This document shows, piece after piece, positions 24,564-33,400 of a stretch of 64,000 nt of DNA. Source of the DNA: JAAOII01 sp965207705 (GTDB taxonomy: Bacteria > Pseudomonadota > Gammaproteobacteria > CBDBNL01 > JAAOII01); NCBI GenBank assembly GCA_965207705.1, contig OZ242292.1:248001-312000 (forward strand), in the 5' to 3' direction. The position numbers and the translations under genes were made by a program. The notes below the pieces were generated by a model. That model did not search any database. It worked only from the letters and a program-made list of their open reading frames with translations, and was not told the origin of the DNA. How positions within the stretch are numbered: the stretch's first letter is position 1; every line of letters starts with the position of its first letter.

Positions 24564-25136
24564 GGGCCTTTGCTTGGCATCTTCTTGCGGTACACTTAAC
24601 ACTCTTTCGTCCGCAGGTAATTTAAGTTGATATTTAAGATAGTTTGCTCGCTCAACAATAGTTGGCGGTTTATCTGCTTGGTTACGCAAAAAACGGGTTA
24701 ACCAACCAGGTCCTTTATCTAATTTTTGATTTAAAGCATAAGCATTCTCATAATCACTGATGGCGTTACGATACTCGCCTATGCGGTCGTAGATTATGCC
24801 GCGATTAGCATAGTAAATTCCACTATCTGGGTGTTTTCTGATTAAGGAGCTATAAATCTCAAGCGCCTCCTGATGATTGCCTAAAAATGATAATGAATCG
24901 GCTTTGCCACGCCAAGCTCCTTCATGTTCAGGATCTTTCTGTAAGGTTTTTTCGTAAGATTTTAGAGCGACCTCATATCTACCATCTTTAAAATCACGCA
25001 CTGCGCGACTATAAGATGACTGCACTGGGTCAAGCGCCTTAACTACAGCTACCTCGTATAGAGTCCATAAAACCCATGAAACCCCCATAGCAATAGCGGT
25101 ATATTTAAGAATTCGGTAAATTCGTTCGTCTCCCAT
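24549..25136 (-). CDS. Membrane-anchored TPR protein
   Basis: A 195-aa protein with an N-terminal membrane segment (YTAIAMGVSWVLWTLYEVAVV, about 11-31 including flanks). Three TPR-like repeats follow: SYSRAVRDFKDGRYEVALKS, AWRGKADSLSFLGNHQEALE and YYANRGIIYDRIGEYRNAIS. The C-terminus is polar. TPRs mediate protein contacts; no enzymatic motif is present. Its ATG overlaps the stop of the small membrane gene as TAATG, so the two are translationally coupled and probably form one unit. The binding partner is unknown. Confidence 0.8.
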   Translation of the reverse strand: MGDERIYRILKYTAIAMGVSWVLWTLYEVAVVKALDPVQSSYSRAVRDFKDGRYEVALKSYEKTLQKDPEHEGAWRGKADSLSFLGNHQEALEIYSSLIRKHPDSGIYYANRGIIYDRIGEYRNAISDYENAYALNQKLDKGPGWLTRFLRNQADKPPTIVERANYLKYQLKLPADERVLSVPQEDAKQRPYTSK

Positions 25137-25399
25137 TAGCCGAGGAAGTAAGAATTATAAACATAAGAGAAAAGTGGCAATATGATTATGGTAATAAAAT
25201 GCGCTCGCCTGGATTGACCTTTGAGGAGTTCTTTATCCAGATTCTCTCTATTTAAATGCGTGATGTCTTGCTGCTTTTTATTCAATTCCTTACCAAGTTT
25301 TTTCTGTAGCCGTCTCACGCTCCAAGTATAAATTAAACTATATACTGGGTAATATAACAGCGCAAACAAAAGAAGGATTTTGATTATGAAATATGTCAA
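25136..25399 (-). CDS. Small two-segment membrane protein
   Basis: 87 aa with a hydrophobic N-terminus (IIKILLLFALLYYPVYSLIY), a charged Lys/Gln/Glu-rich middle likely to be helical (RRLQKKLGKELNKKQQ), and a second hydrophobic stretch near the end (FITIIILPLFSYVYNSYF). I do not recognise a family. It is coupled to the downstream TPR gene and separated from the symporter gene by a terminator-like hairpin. It could form a membrane complex with the TPR protein. Confidence 0.6.
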   Translation of the reverse strand: MTYFIIKILLLFALLYYPVYSLIYTWSVRRLQKKLGKELNKKQQDITHLNRENLDKELLKGQSRRAHFITIIILPLFSYVYNSYFLG

Positions 25400-25421
25400 A
25401 CTAAAATAAAAGCAAGTTTAA

Positions 25422-25459
25422 TAAAAATATGGCGAATCTCTTAACAAGATTCGCCATAT
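25422..25459 (-). terminator. Rho-independent terminator after the symporter gene
   Basis: A perfect 13-bp stem, ATATGGCGAATCT (25427-25439) with AGATTCGCCATAT (25447-25459), has a 7-base loop. On the minus strand it is followed by a TTTTTA run. It lies 37 bp after the symporter stop. Confidence 0.85.
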
Positions 25460-25495
25460 ATAAACCTTTAATTCATTATGAATTAAAAGTATGAT

Positions 25496-27436
25496 TTAGG
25501 ATGATTTAGCGGGTTTGATGTTTTCTGCCTTATCGTTGAATATAGAAAATTCCAACTTATAAGCCAAGAACCACATCATAAATACCCCAATGACCCACCA
25601 AAGAATTTGCCACGCCCATATTGAAGGAATGCCAAAAACCCAAGTTGCCATGTCATTAGGATTGCCGAATATAGTGTTACCTATAATAGCGCCTGGACCT
25701 ACACCAAAGAAAAACCAAATTATAACAAATCCCCATCCAATTGGGACTAAGTTTTTCTTATCTTGCGGAACACCACTATGGGCGCGCAAAAAGTCATGGT
25801 AGCTGTTCTTATGCTTGGTATCCTTCTCATTTTGAGTGAAAGTTGAGAGTATTATTGCAACTGGTAGGTTGAATAATATACCCCAAAAAGCAGAATGCAA
25901 TGTAAGAGGCCAGCGACCCCATGCTTCTATGCCAAACCAAGATACACCTATGGATTCTGTCATCATTACAGCGATCAAACCGCAAATCAAACCTACAATC
26001 ACACCTGTGCGTGTTAGCCAGGGCCAATAGCATACTGCTATTAATGAAGTCCACATTTGAAAACCAAATGCAACTGCAAGTCCGCCTAACAGAACCAAAG
26101 CATCAGTAGAAGTTATCGCTACAAAAAGAGCCAACCCTACGATGATTAGAACGCCTATACGAGCCCATAGTTTTTGTTGACCATCGGTCATCTTTGGATT
26201 AATAAAGCGTAACAATATATCACGAGTTAACATGGTGCCAGCAGTAGACATGTATGCTGCGCCTGTAGATTGCATTGCCGCCAAAGCGCACACTGCAAGC
26301 AAGCCCACCATCCATGGTGCTGTATCTCCTACAGATTGGATTAAGCGGGGAACTAATTCACCACTTTTTCCTGCCGTCTGGAGAATATCCTGTCCGCCTA
26401 AAGCACCACTAAGGATGTCGTTTACGCGATCTGGATGTGCTTCCAAGAAAGCAGCATCTGCGCCTAAGAAGTGACCAGCAAGTCCTTGAACGGCGGTAAA
26501 CAGAAACAGAATAAGACCTATACCAAAAGAGGATGCCCATACCTGTTGCGGAGCAAAAGGACGAGGATCTTTATTGGAAAAAGCCCACATAGAAAATGCA
26601 GGAGATGATTGGATACCCATAAGAGCAAACATATAGGTAAGATTCATCATTCCTGTCCAGGCGCCGCCTTGAGCCGTTGGGCCCGCGGAGACAAACTGAA
26701 TAACACCAGGGATAGCAATATAATGACTATACCCATCTGGAGTTCTCACTGTGTCAAGTTGCCCAAGCAAGAATATATTCTCGTTGAGGCGAACGAATCC
26801 TCCTGCTGCATTAAGGGCTACTATACCTATGATAATGATACCCAGAGCAAGCAAAACTGCCTGCAAAGTATCAACATAAGCAACAGCTCTTAATCCTCCA
26901 GATGCGACATACAATATCACGACTGCGGATAATAATATCATCCCAGTGTTTACTGGTAAGGTTTCATTTGTCAGAACATGAAAAAGAAAACCAGAAGCAC
27001 GTAATTGAATTCCCAAGTAAGGAATGGAGAATATTAACGCAACTATTACCACGAGGACGCGAATAGTATTGGAACGGAAATATTCACCAAGCATCTCACC
27101 TGGTGTAACGAAACCATAACGAGTTCCAAGCAACCACTGTCTCTTTAAGAAAAGAAGACCGGTAAATGGAATAGTTATGGCATAAAAAGAAGCGTAAGCA
27201 TACTGAAACCCACTAGAATATAGGGTTCCTGGATGACCTACAAAAGTCCATCCTGAAAAGGATGTAGCAGTAGCAGCCAGAACAAAGACCCATAATGGAA
27301 TTGATCTGCCCGCAAGCATATATTGACTCGCAGTATCAGACATTTTCATACCCCGGTAACCCCAGTATATGCAATAAGTCCAATAAAGTACTACGAAAGT
27401 CCATAGCCATACAACAGCGCTCATAAAATACCTCAC
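25496..27436 (-). CDS. Sodium/solute symporter (SSS family)
   Basis: A 646-aa polytopic membrane protein with about 13-14 hydrophobic segments. Early features fit the SSS fold: DTASQYMLAGRSIPLWVFVL, ATATSFSGWTFVGHPG, VTPGEMLGEYFRS and ILYVASGGLRAVAYVDTLQA. A later segment reads LAVCALAAMQSTGAAYMSTA. The substrate cannot be told from sequence. The nearby acs makes acetate or another short carboxylate attractive, but proline, sugars and urea are also carried by this family. A terminator-like hairpin follows it, so it is probably a single transcript. A 10-bp-arm palindrome lies upstream (27477-27500). Confidence 0.88.
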   Translation of the reverse strand: MRYFMSAVVWLWTFVVLYWTYCIYWGYRGMKMSDTASQYMLAGRSIPLWVFVLAATATSFSGWTFVGHPGTLYSSGFQYAYASFYAITIPFTGLLFLKRQWLLGTRYGFVTPGEMLGEYFRSNTIRVLVVIVALIFSIPYLGIQLRASGFLFHVLTNETLPVNTGMILLSAVVILYVASGGLRAVAYVDTLQAVLLALGIIIIGIVALNAAGGFVRLNENIFLLGQLDTVRTPDGYSHYIAIPGVIQFVSAGPTAQGGAWTGMMNLTYMFALMGIQSSPAFSMWAFSNKDPRPFAPQQVWASSFGIGLILFLFTAVQGLAGHFLGADAAFLEAHPDRVNDILSGALGGQDILQTAGKSGELVPRLIQSVGDTAPWMVGLLAVCALAAMQSTGAAYMSTAGTMLTRDILLRFINPKMTDGQQKLWARIGVLIIVGLALFVAITSTDALVLLGGLAVAFGFQMWTSLIAVCYWPWLTRTGVIVGLICGLIAVMMTESIGVSWFGIEAWGRWPLTLHSAFWGILFNLPVAIILSTFTQNEKDTKHKNSYHDFLRAHSGVPQDKKNLVPIGWGFVIIWFFFGVGPGAIIGNTIFGNPNDMATWVFGIPSIWAWQILWWVIGVFMMWFLAYKLEFSIFNDKAENIKPAKSS

Positions 27437-27476
27437 ATGGTTAATAATAATAAAGCTTGTATGGCTATCATTATAA

Positions 27477-27500
27477 CAACATATAGTTAGCTATATGTTG
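27477..27500. promoter_or_regulatory. Palindrome upstream of the symporter gene
   Basis: CAACATATAG-TTAG-CTATATGTTG, with 10-bp perfect arms, lies 41 bp upstream of the symporter start and 96 bp downstream of gph. It could be an operator or a weak transcript-end hairpin. The remainder of 27437-27595 is TAATTATTAAT-type AT repeats. Confidence 0.45.
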
Positions 27501-27595
27501 TATTTTAATAATTATTAATTAATAGTTATTAATTATTAATTATTAATTAATAGTTATAAATTGAGAGAATTGTATACTTAAGTGTAAAGTTTGTG

Positions 27596-28297
27596 TTATA
27601 CAAACCCTTTGATTAAATCAATTAAAGATTCAGGCGACTCTGCATAATAGTCCGCGCCCCAATCGTAGGGATTGTCATCTGCGGCACGATAACCATATAG
27701 AACTGCCAAAGTGGCGGTGCCGGCGCTGTTACCTGATTGAATATCCTTGGAACTATCGCCAACAAATAGAACTTCATCAGGGGCAATATTAAGTTCATTG
27801 CAAGCATGGGTTACTGGCATGGGGTGGGGCTTCATCTGTTGAAGGTCATCACCACACACCAAAACACTAAGTCCTTGTAGGGCTGTTAATGATTTAATTA
27901 TGGGTTCGGTTAAAGGTCTGCTTTTATTGGTAACTATCCCCCAAGGGATATTGCGCAGTAACTCGGAAATGACCTCCAAGCCAGCAAATATTTGACTGCC
28001 TTGGCTTAGCGGGTCTTGTCTATAGTAGTTAAGAAATTTTTGCCGCCGCCCATGAAGAGTTTCATCCGATTGAGCGCCGAATGCTCTTTTAATTAATCCC
28101 GCCGCTCCATCTGATATATGCGGACGAAGAACATCGTCAGATGGTGGTGGTTTATTTTCTTCTTGTAGTAGTCGTTTGGTAGCAAAAATCAAATCAGGAG
28201 CGGAATCAAGAAGTGTTCCGTCCAAATCAAAAAGGATACTTTTATATGATTTTGTCAAACAAAAAATTAAGTATGGAAGCTTTCGCCACAACCGCAC
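27596..28297 (-). CDS. gph: Phosphoglycolate phosphatase-like HAD hydrolase
   Basis: A HAD-superfamily phosphatase of about 220-233 aa. Motif I is ILFDLDGTLLDSAPDL with the nucleophile Asp, motif II is GIVTNKSR, and motif IV is VLFVGDSSKDIQSGNSAG. The cap helices fit the Gph/pyrophosphatase group; 2-phosphoglycolate as substrate is a family guess. Possible starts are a GTG at 28297, overlapping iscA by 31 bp, or a TTG at 28258 just after the iscA stop. It is the last gene of the isc run. Confidence 0.8.
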   Translation of the reverse strand: MRLWRKLPYLIFCLTKSYKSILFDLDGTLLDSAPDLIFATKRLLQEENKPPPSDDVLRPHISDGAAGLIKRAFGAQSDETLHGRRQKFLNYYRQDPLSQGSQIFAGLEVISELLRNIPWGIVTNKSRPLTEPIIKSLTALQGLSVLVCGDDLQQMKPHPMPVTHACNELNIAPDEVLFVGDSSKDIQSGNSAGTATLAVLYGYRAADDNPYDWGADYYAESPESLIDLIKGFV

Positions 28298-28602
28298 TCC
28301 CCCTTTGAGTTAGGGTTGCTGAATTTAAATCCTTCGTTTATTCCATCCTTAACGTAATCCATAGAAGTTCCCTTAATGTAAGTCATACTATTAGGGTCAA
28401 CAAATAGCTTTACCCCGTTGCACTCAATTACTTGGTCATCAGGAAGAACCTCATCAACAAACTCCAAAACATAAGCAAGACCAGAACAGCCAGTGGTCTT
28501 AATACCCACTCTGACTCCAAGCCCCTTGCCTCTTTTGTTAAGTTGGTTAGATAGATGAAGCACTGCTTCATCAGAAAGGTTAACTATAGGTTTTAGTTCC
28601 AT
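28267..28602 (-). CDS. iscA: Iron-sulfur carrier IscA (A-type)
   Basis: A-type carrier that receives and passes on iron-sulfur clusters. The 111-aa protein has the three conserved cysteines: one in KTTGCSGLAYVLEF (about 38) and two in GECGCGESF at the C-terminus. The length fits IscA/ErpA/SufA, and the position after iscU favours IscA. The start codon is directly preceded by a 10-bp tandem repeat (28603-28650), leaving no normal ribosome-binding site. Confidence 0.9.
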   Translation of the reverse strand: MELKPIVNLSDEAVLHLSNQLNKRGKGLGVRVGIKTTGCSGLAYVLEFVDEVLPDDQVIECNGVKLFVDPNSMTYIKGTSMDYVKDGINEGFKFSNPNSKGECGCGESFHT

Positions 28603-28650
28603 TAATGTTTAGCAATGTTTAGCAATGTTTAGCAATGTTTAGCAATATAT
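28603..28650. repeat. 10-bp tandem repeat abutting the iscA start
   Basis: AGCAATGTTT occurs three times exactly (28611-28640) with partial copies on each side. On the mRNA it reads AAACATTGCT up to the ATG, which occupies the Shine-Dalgarno position. Confidence 0.9.
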
Positions 28651-28669
28651 AGCTAATAACTGCAAGAAT

Positions 28670-29083
28670 TTATCCAGCAGCGTTTTGTCCTTTAGCGGAC
28701 TGTGGTTTCTGCTTTTTGTGGTAATCTTCAATTGCAGCTTTAATTGCATCCTCTGCCAAAACAGAGCAATGAATCTTAACTGGAGGCAAAGCAAGTTCTT
28801 CCACTATTTCAGTGTTTTTTATCTTGCTTGCATCTTCCAAGCTTTTTCCCTTCATCCACTCAGTGGCAAGAGAGCTGGAAGCAATCGCCGAACCACATCC
28901 GTAAGTTTTGAACTTAGCATCTTCAATAATGCCTTCATTACTTACCTGTATTTGTAAACGCATAACATCACCACATGCTGGAGCACCGACCATGCCAGTT
29001 CCCACATTAGATGATTTGCTATCAAGAGTCCCGACATTGCGGGGTTTCTCGTAATGGTTTATAACTTTATCACTGTATGCCAT
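28670..29083 (-). CDS. iscU: Iron-sulfur scaffold IscU
   Basis: Scaffold on which IscS builds Fe-S clusters. The 137-aa protein has the three ligand cysteines in VGAPACGDVMRLQ, FKTYGCGSAIASSSL and KIHCSVLAEDAIKAAI. The HscA-recognition motif LPPVK is present. This matters because no hscB, hscA or fdx gene is seen downstream: iscA and gph follow instead. The C-terminal tail (KKQKPQSAKGQNAAG) is a little longer than usual. Confidence 0.95.
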   Translation of the reverse strand: MAYSDKVINHYEKPRNVGTLDSKSSNVGTGMVGAPACGDVMRLQIQVSNEGIIEDAKFKTYGCGSAIASSSLATEWMKGKSLEDASKIKNTEIVEELALPPVKIHCSVLAEDAIKAAIEDYHKKQKPQSAKGQNAAG

Positions 29084-29146
29084 AATAGTATTGTATTGTA
29101 AATATAAAAATCAAAAAATTAAACTGCTATCAGTTATTAGCAATTA

Positions 29147-30367
29147 CTAATGAGCCGTCCATTCAATAGCGCTAATATCAACTCCCTCTTTGTACATGTC
29201 CCATAAGGGCGAGAGTTCTCTTAGCTTTAACACAGCTCCTTCTATTTCTTGCGCTGCTTTATCAACTTCCTCTTCGGTGGTAAATCTGCCGAAAGTAAAT
29301 CTGATAGAACTATGAGCCAACTCATCATTCCTACCTATAGCCCGCAACACATACGAGGGTTCCAAACTTGAGGAAGTGCATGCAGAACCCGAAGATACCG
29401 CTAAATCCTTAAGCGCCATCATCAATGACTCCCCTTCAACATAGTTAAAGCTTACGTTCAAATTATGCGGCACTCTCTGCTCAAAAGAACCATTCACATA
29501 TAACTCTTCTATGTCTTTAATCTGTTCCCAAAACCGATTCCTTAATGCAGTTATTTTTTTCCTGTCGGCAAGCATTTCTTTTTTTGCTATGGCAAACGCT
29601 TCACCCATTCCCACTATTTGATGGGTGGGTAGAGTTCCTGACCGCATTCCTCTTTCATGCCCTCCTCCATGTATCTGCGCTTCAATACGCACGCGTGGTT
29701 TGCGGCGAACAAAAGCAGCGCCTATGCCCTTAGGTCCATAAGCTTTATGAGCAGAAAGACTCATTAAATCCACCTTCATATCTTGCAGGTCTATCTCTGC
29801 CTTGCCTGGCGACTGCGCGGCATCCACATGGAATATCACCTTACGCGCGGAAGTTATTTCGCCTATTGCTTTAATGTCATTGATAACCCCTATTTCATTG
29901 TTAACATGCATCAAGCTCACTAAAATCGTGTCTTCCTTTATAGCATCCGCAACCTGTTGTGGCGTAATAATACCGAACTCATCAGGGGTAAGATAGGTAA
30001 TCTCATAGCCCTCTCTTTCAAGTTGGCGACAGGTATCCAACACCGCCTTATGTTCAATTTTTGAAGTTATGATGTGCTTGCCTTTTTTACTATAAAAATG
30101 GGCAGCGCCTTTAATGCACAGATTGTCGCTTTCAGTTGCCCCAGAAGTCCATACAATTTCACGCGGGTCACAATTTACCAAGTCGGCAACATTCTTGCGA
30201 GCAAGTTCTACAGCTTCCTCAGCTTGCCAGCCATAGGAGTGGGAGCGTGAGGCAGGATTACCAAAAATGCCATCAGGAGTTAAGTATTGCATCATTGCTT
30301 TAGCAACGCGAGGGTCAACTGGAGTAGTTGCGGCATAATCAAAGTATGCAGTAGTATTAGCAGTCAT
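29147..30367 (-). CDS. iscS: Cysteine desulfurase IscS
   Basis: PLP enzyme that takes sulfur from cysteine for Fe-S clusters and tRNA thiolation. The 406-aa sequence shows YFDYAATTPVDPRV, TSGATESDNLCIKG, DAAQSPGKAEIDL, the PLP-Lys motif SLSAHKAYGPKGIGA (about 208) and the active-site loop SSGSACTSSSLEPSYVLRA with the persulfide Cys. It heads the iscS-iscU-iscA-gph run. There is no iscR upstream: rpoC ends only about 50 bp before it, so control differs from the enteric model. Confidence 0.97.
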   Translation of the reverse strand: MTANTTAYFDYAATTPVDPRVAKAMMQYLTPDGIFGNPASRSHSYGWQAEEAVELARKNVADLVNCDPREIVWTSGATESDNLCIKGAAHFYSKKGKHIITSKIEHKAVLDTCRQLEREGYEITYLTPDEFGIITPQQVADAIKEDTILVSLMHVNNEIGVINDIKAIGEITSARKVIFHVDAAQSPGKAEIDLQDMKVDLMSLSAHKAYGPKGIGAAFVRRKPRVRIEAQIHGGGHERGMRSGTLPTHQIVGMGEAFAIAKKEMLADRKKITALRNRFWEQIKDIEELYVNGSFEQRVPHNLNVSFNYVEGESLMMALKDLAVSSGSACTSSSLEPSYVLRAIGRNDELAHSSIRFTFGRFTTEEEVDKAAQEIEGAVLKLRELSPLWDMYKEGVDISAIEWTAH

Positions 30368-30417
30368 AGTATATATTATATGATTAATTATTAATATGTC
30401 AAGTTAATTGTTTAACA

Positions 30418-33400
30418 TTATTCTTGAATGTCAACGCTGCTTTCTTGCAAAACGTTCTCTTCGGATTCGGATGTAGAGGGAATATTGTCAAATAAGGACT
30501 CAGATTCTTTTGTCATATCTGAGTCAAAATCATAGTCATCTTGACTTTGGAGCGCTTCATCTTTTCTTTTTTGTCTTTCTTTTAATAGCTCATAATACAC
30601 ATAGCCAGTGCCAGCAGGTATTAAACGTCCTACTACAACATTCTCTTTAAGACCACGCAATTGGTCTTCTTTAGCATTAATAGCAGCTTCAGTTAGAACT
30701 CTAGTTGTCTCTTGGAATGAGGCGGCAGATATAAAGGACTCTGTTGAAAGCGAGGCGTTAGTTAGACCAAGCAACACACGATTATAGGTTAATGGTGTTT
30801 TATTGGCTGCCAGAAGTTCTTTATTGATATCTCTTGCTTTGTTCATTTCAATTCGCTCTCCTGGAACAAAACTGGAATCTCCAGCATTAACAATATCAAC
30901 TTTACGCATCATCTGGGAAATAATTATTTCTATATGTTTATCATTAATCTTAACTCCTTGCAAACGATATATTGCTTGAACCTCATTAACAATATAATCA
31001 GTCAATGCTTCAATTCCCTTATATTTTAATATTTCATGTGGGTTCATTGTTCCTTCGCATATAAGTTCTCCTGCGGTCACGTGATTCCCTTCAAGGACAT
31101 TAATATGACGCCTTCTCGGGATTGAAACCTCTCCCAGTTTCTCTTCCTTCTCCGATACTATTTGCAGTTTTACTTTGTCGCGAGTTTCCTTGCCAAACCT
31201 AACTATACCGGTTGCTGGCGCTAATACTGAAGCATCTTTAGGAACTCTTGCCTCAAAAAGAGCAGCAACACGCGGTAACCCACCAGTAATATCGTGTGAT
31301 TTTTGCTCTTCAACCGCTATCCTGGCAATAGCCGTTCCTTTAGTTACCAATTGTTTTTCTGCAACATTTACCACTGATTTAGCAGGCAGTATATAGCTTA
31401 ACGGCTGGTTAGTATCTTCATGCATAACTGGTTTGCCGTCCTTATTAGTAAGATAAATAGTTGGCCTCATTGTCTTACCAGCAGGCGGTCTTTCTATAGG
31501 ATTAATAACTTCTACATTTGAAAAACCCGTTGCTTCATCGGTCTGACTTTTTACGGTAAGATTTTCTTCAAAATCCCCAAAATTAATATAACCACTTTCT
31601 TCGGTAATAATCGGTAAACTATGAGGATCCCAAGCAGCTATTTGTTGTCCTGCCTCAACCTTACTGCCATCCTCCACTAAAATAGAAGCGCCGTAAGGAA
31701 CCTTATAGCTTTCACATTCGCGATTTTGATTATTTATGATAGATATTTTACCTGAGCGGGATATAACCACTTGGTCTTGTTTATCTTCACGTTTTACGTA
31801 GTCAATGTTGTTAAATCTAACCTTGCCGCCCAGTTTCACAACGATGTTATTTTCTAATGCTGCCTTACTTGCCGCCCCTCCAGTGTAGAAGGTTCTCATC
31901 GTCAACTGAGTTCCTGGTTCCCCAATGGACTGAGCTGCAATTACTCCCACTGCTTCGCCTCTATTGATAAGAGTTCCGCGCGCCAAATCTATGCCATAAC
32001 ATTGTCTGCATATACCAAAATTTGATTCGCATGTGACTGCAGAACGGATAATAATTTCATTGACATTATTTTCTTCTAAAACATCTATGGCATCATCATC
32101 AAAATAGGTGCCCGCAGGCAATACAACTTTATCGTCATTTTCCTTGCCAGAATAAACATCCTGCGCCGCGACTCTGCCATATACCCTCTCAGCTAATGAA
32201 ACCACCGTGCTACCGCCTTCAATTACAGATGCCATGCTAATTCCTTTATCAGTACCGCAATCGTCTTCTGAAACAATAACGTCCTGAGAAACATCAACCA
32301 ACCGGCGAGTCAGGTAACCAGAGTTAGCGGTCTTTAATGCGGTATCGGCAAGACCTTTACGGGCGCCGTGAGTACATATAAAATACTGCAAAACTGAAAG
32401 TCCTTCGCGGAAGTTTGACGTAACAGCGGTTTCAATGATAGAGCCATCTGGTCTTGCCATGAGCCCTCTCATGCCAGCCAACTGGCGAATTTGCGACTCT
32501 GAGCCACGAGCTCCAGAATCTGCCATCATATATACAGGATTAAGCGATTCTTGCTCAACCTCTTTGCCTTTATCGTTCGTTACTTTATCAATGCTGATGG
32601 ATTTCATCATAGAACTACCTATTTCATCATTAGCATTAGACCAAGCATCAACGGTCTTGTTATATTTTTCACCGCGAGTTATTAGTCCAGCGGCAAACTG
32701 CTTTTCAATTTCATTAACTTGATGTTCGGCTTGATCCAAAATATCTTTCTTATTTCCAGGTATCTTTAAATCATCAAGGGCAATAGAAATACCAGACTTA
32801 GTGGCATGCTCAAAGCCCATATACATCAACTGGTCAGCAAATATTACTGATGTTTTTAAATCCAATCTATGGTGACTAACGCTGATTATGTCGGATATAT
32901 CCTTCTTCTTCATCGTCTTGTTTATCAAAGAGAACTCAATCCCTCGTGGCACTATGCTATAGAAAATAACCCTTCCTACAGTTGTGTCATATATTTGGGT
33001 CTCATCAGTTTCGCTACCATCGCGATTCTTTTTCCAAGAGGCGATACGCGCTTTAATCGGACTATGTAAATCAACTTCGCCCGCATTATATGCCCGCATT
33101 ACTTCATTGGAATCGGCAAATATAGAATTTGTTGTTTTTAGGTTACTTTGTCCACGTGTCAAATAATAAAGCCCTAAAACAACATCCTGGGATGGCACAA
33201 TAATCGGCGCTCCATTGGCTGGAGAAAGTATATTATTTGAAGACATCATCAGAATGCGCGCTTCTTGCTGCGCCTCATAACTTAATGGAACATATACTCC
33301 CATTTGGTCTCCATCAAAATCCGCATTAAAAGCGGCGCAGACCAAAGGATGTAATTGAATTGCCTTTCCTTCTATAAGAATTGGCTCAAATGCTTGAATA

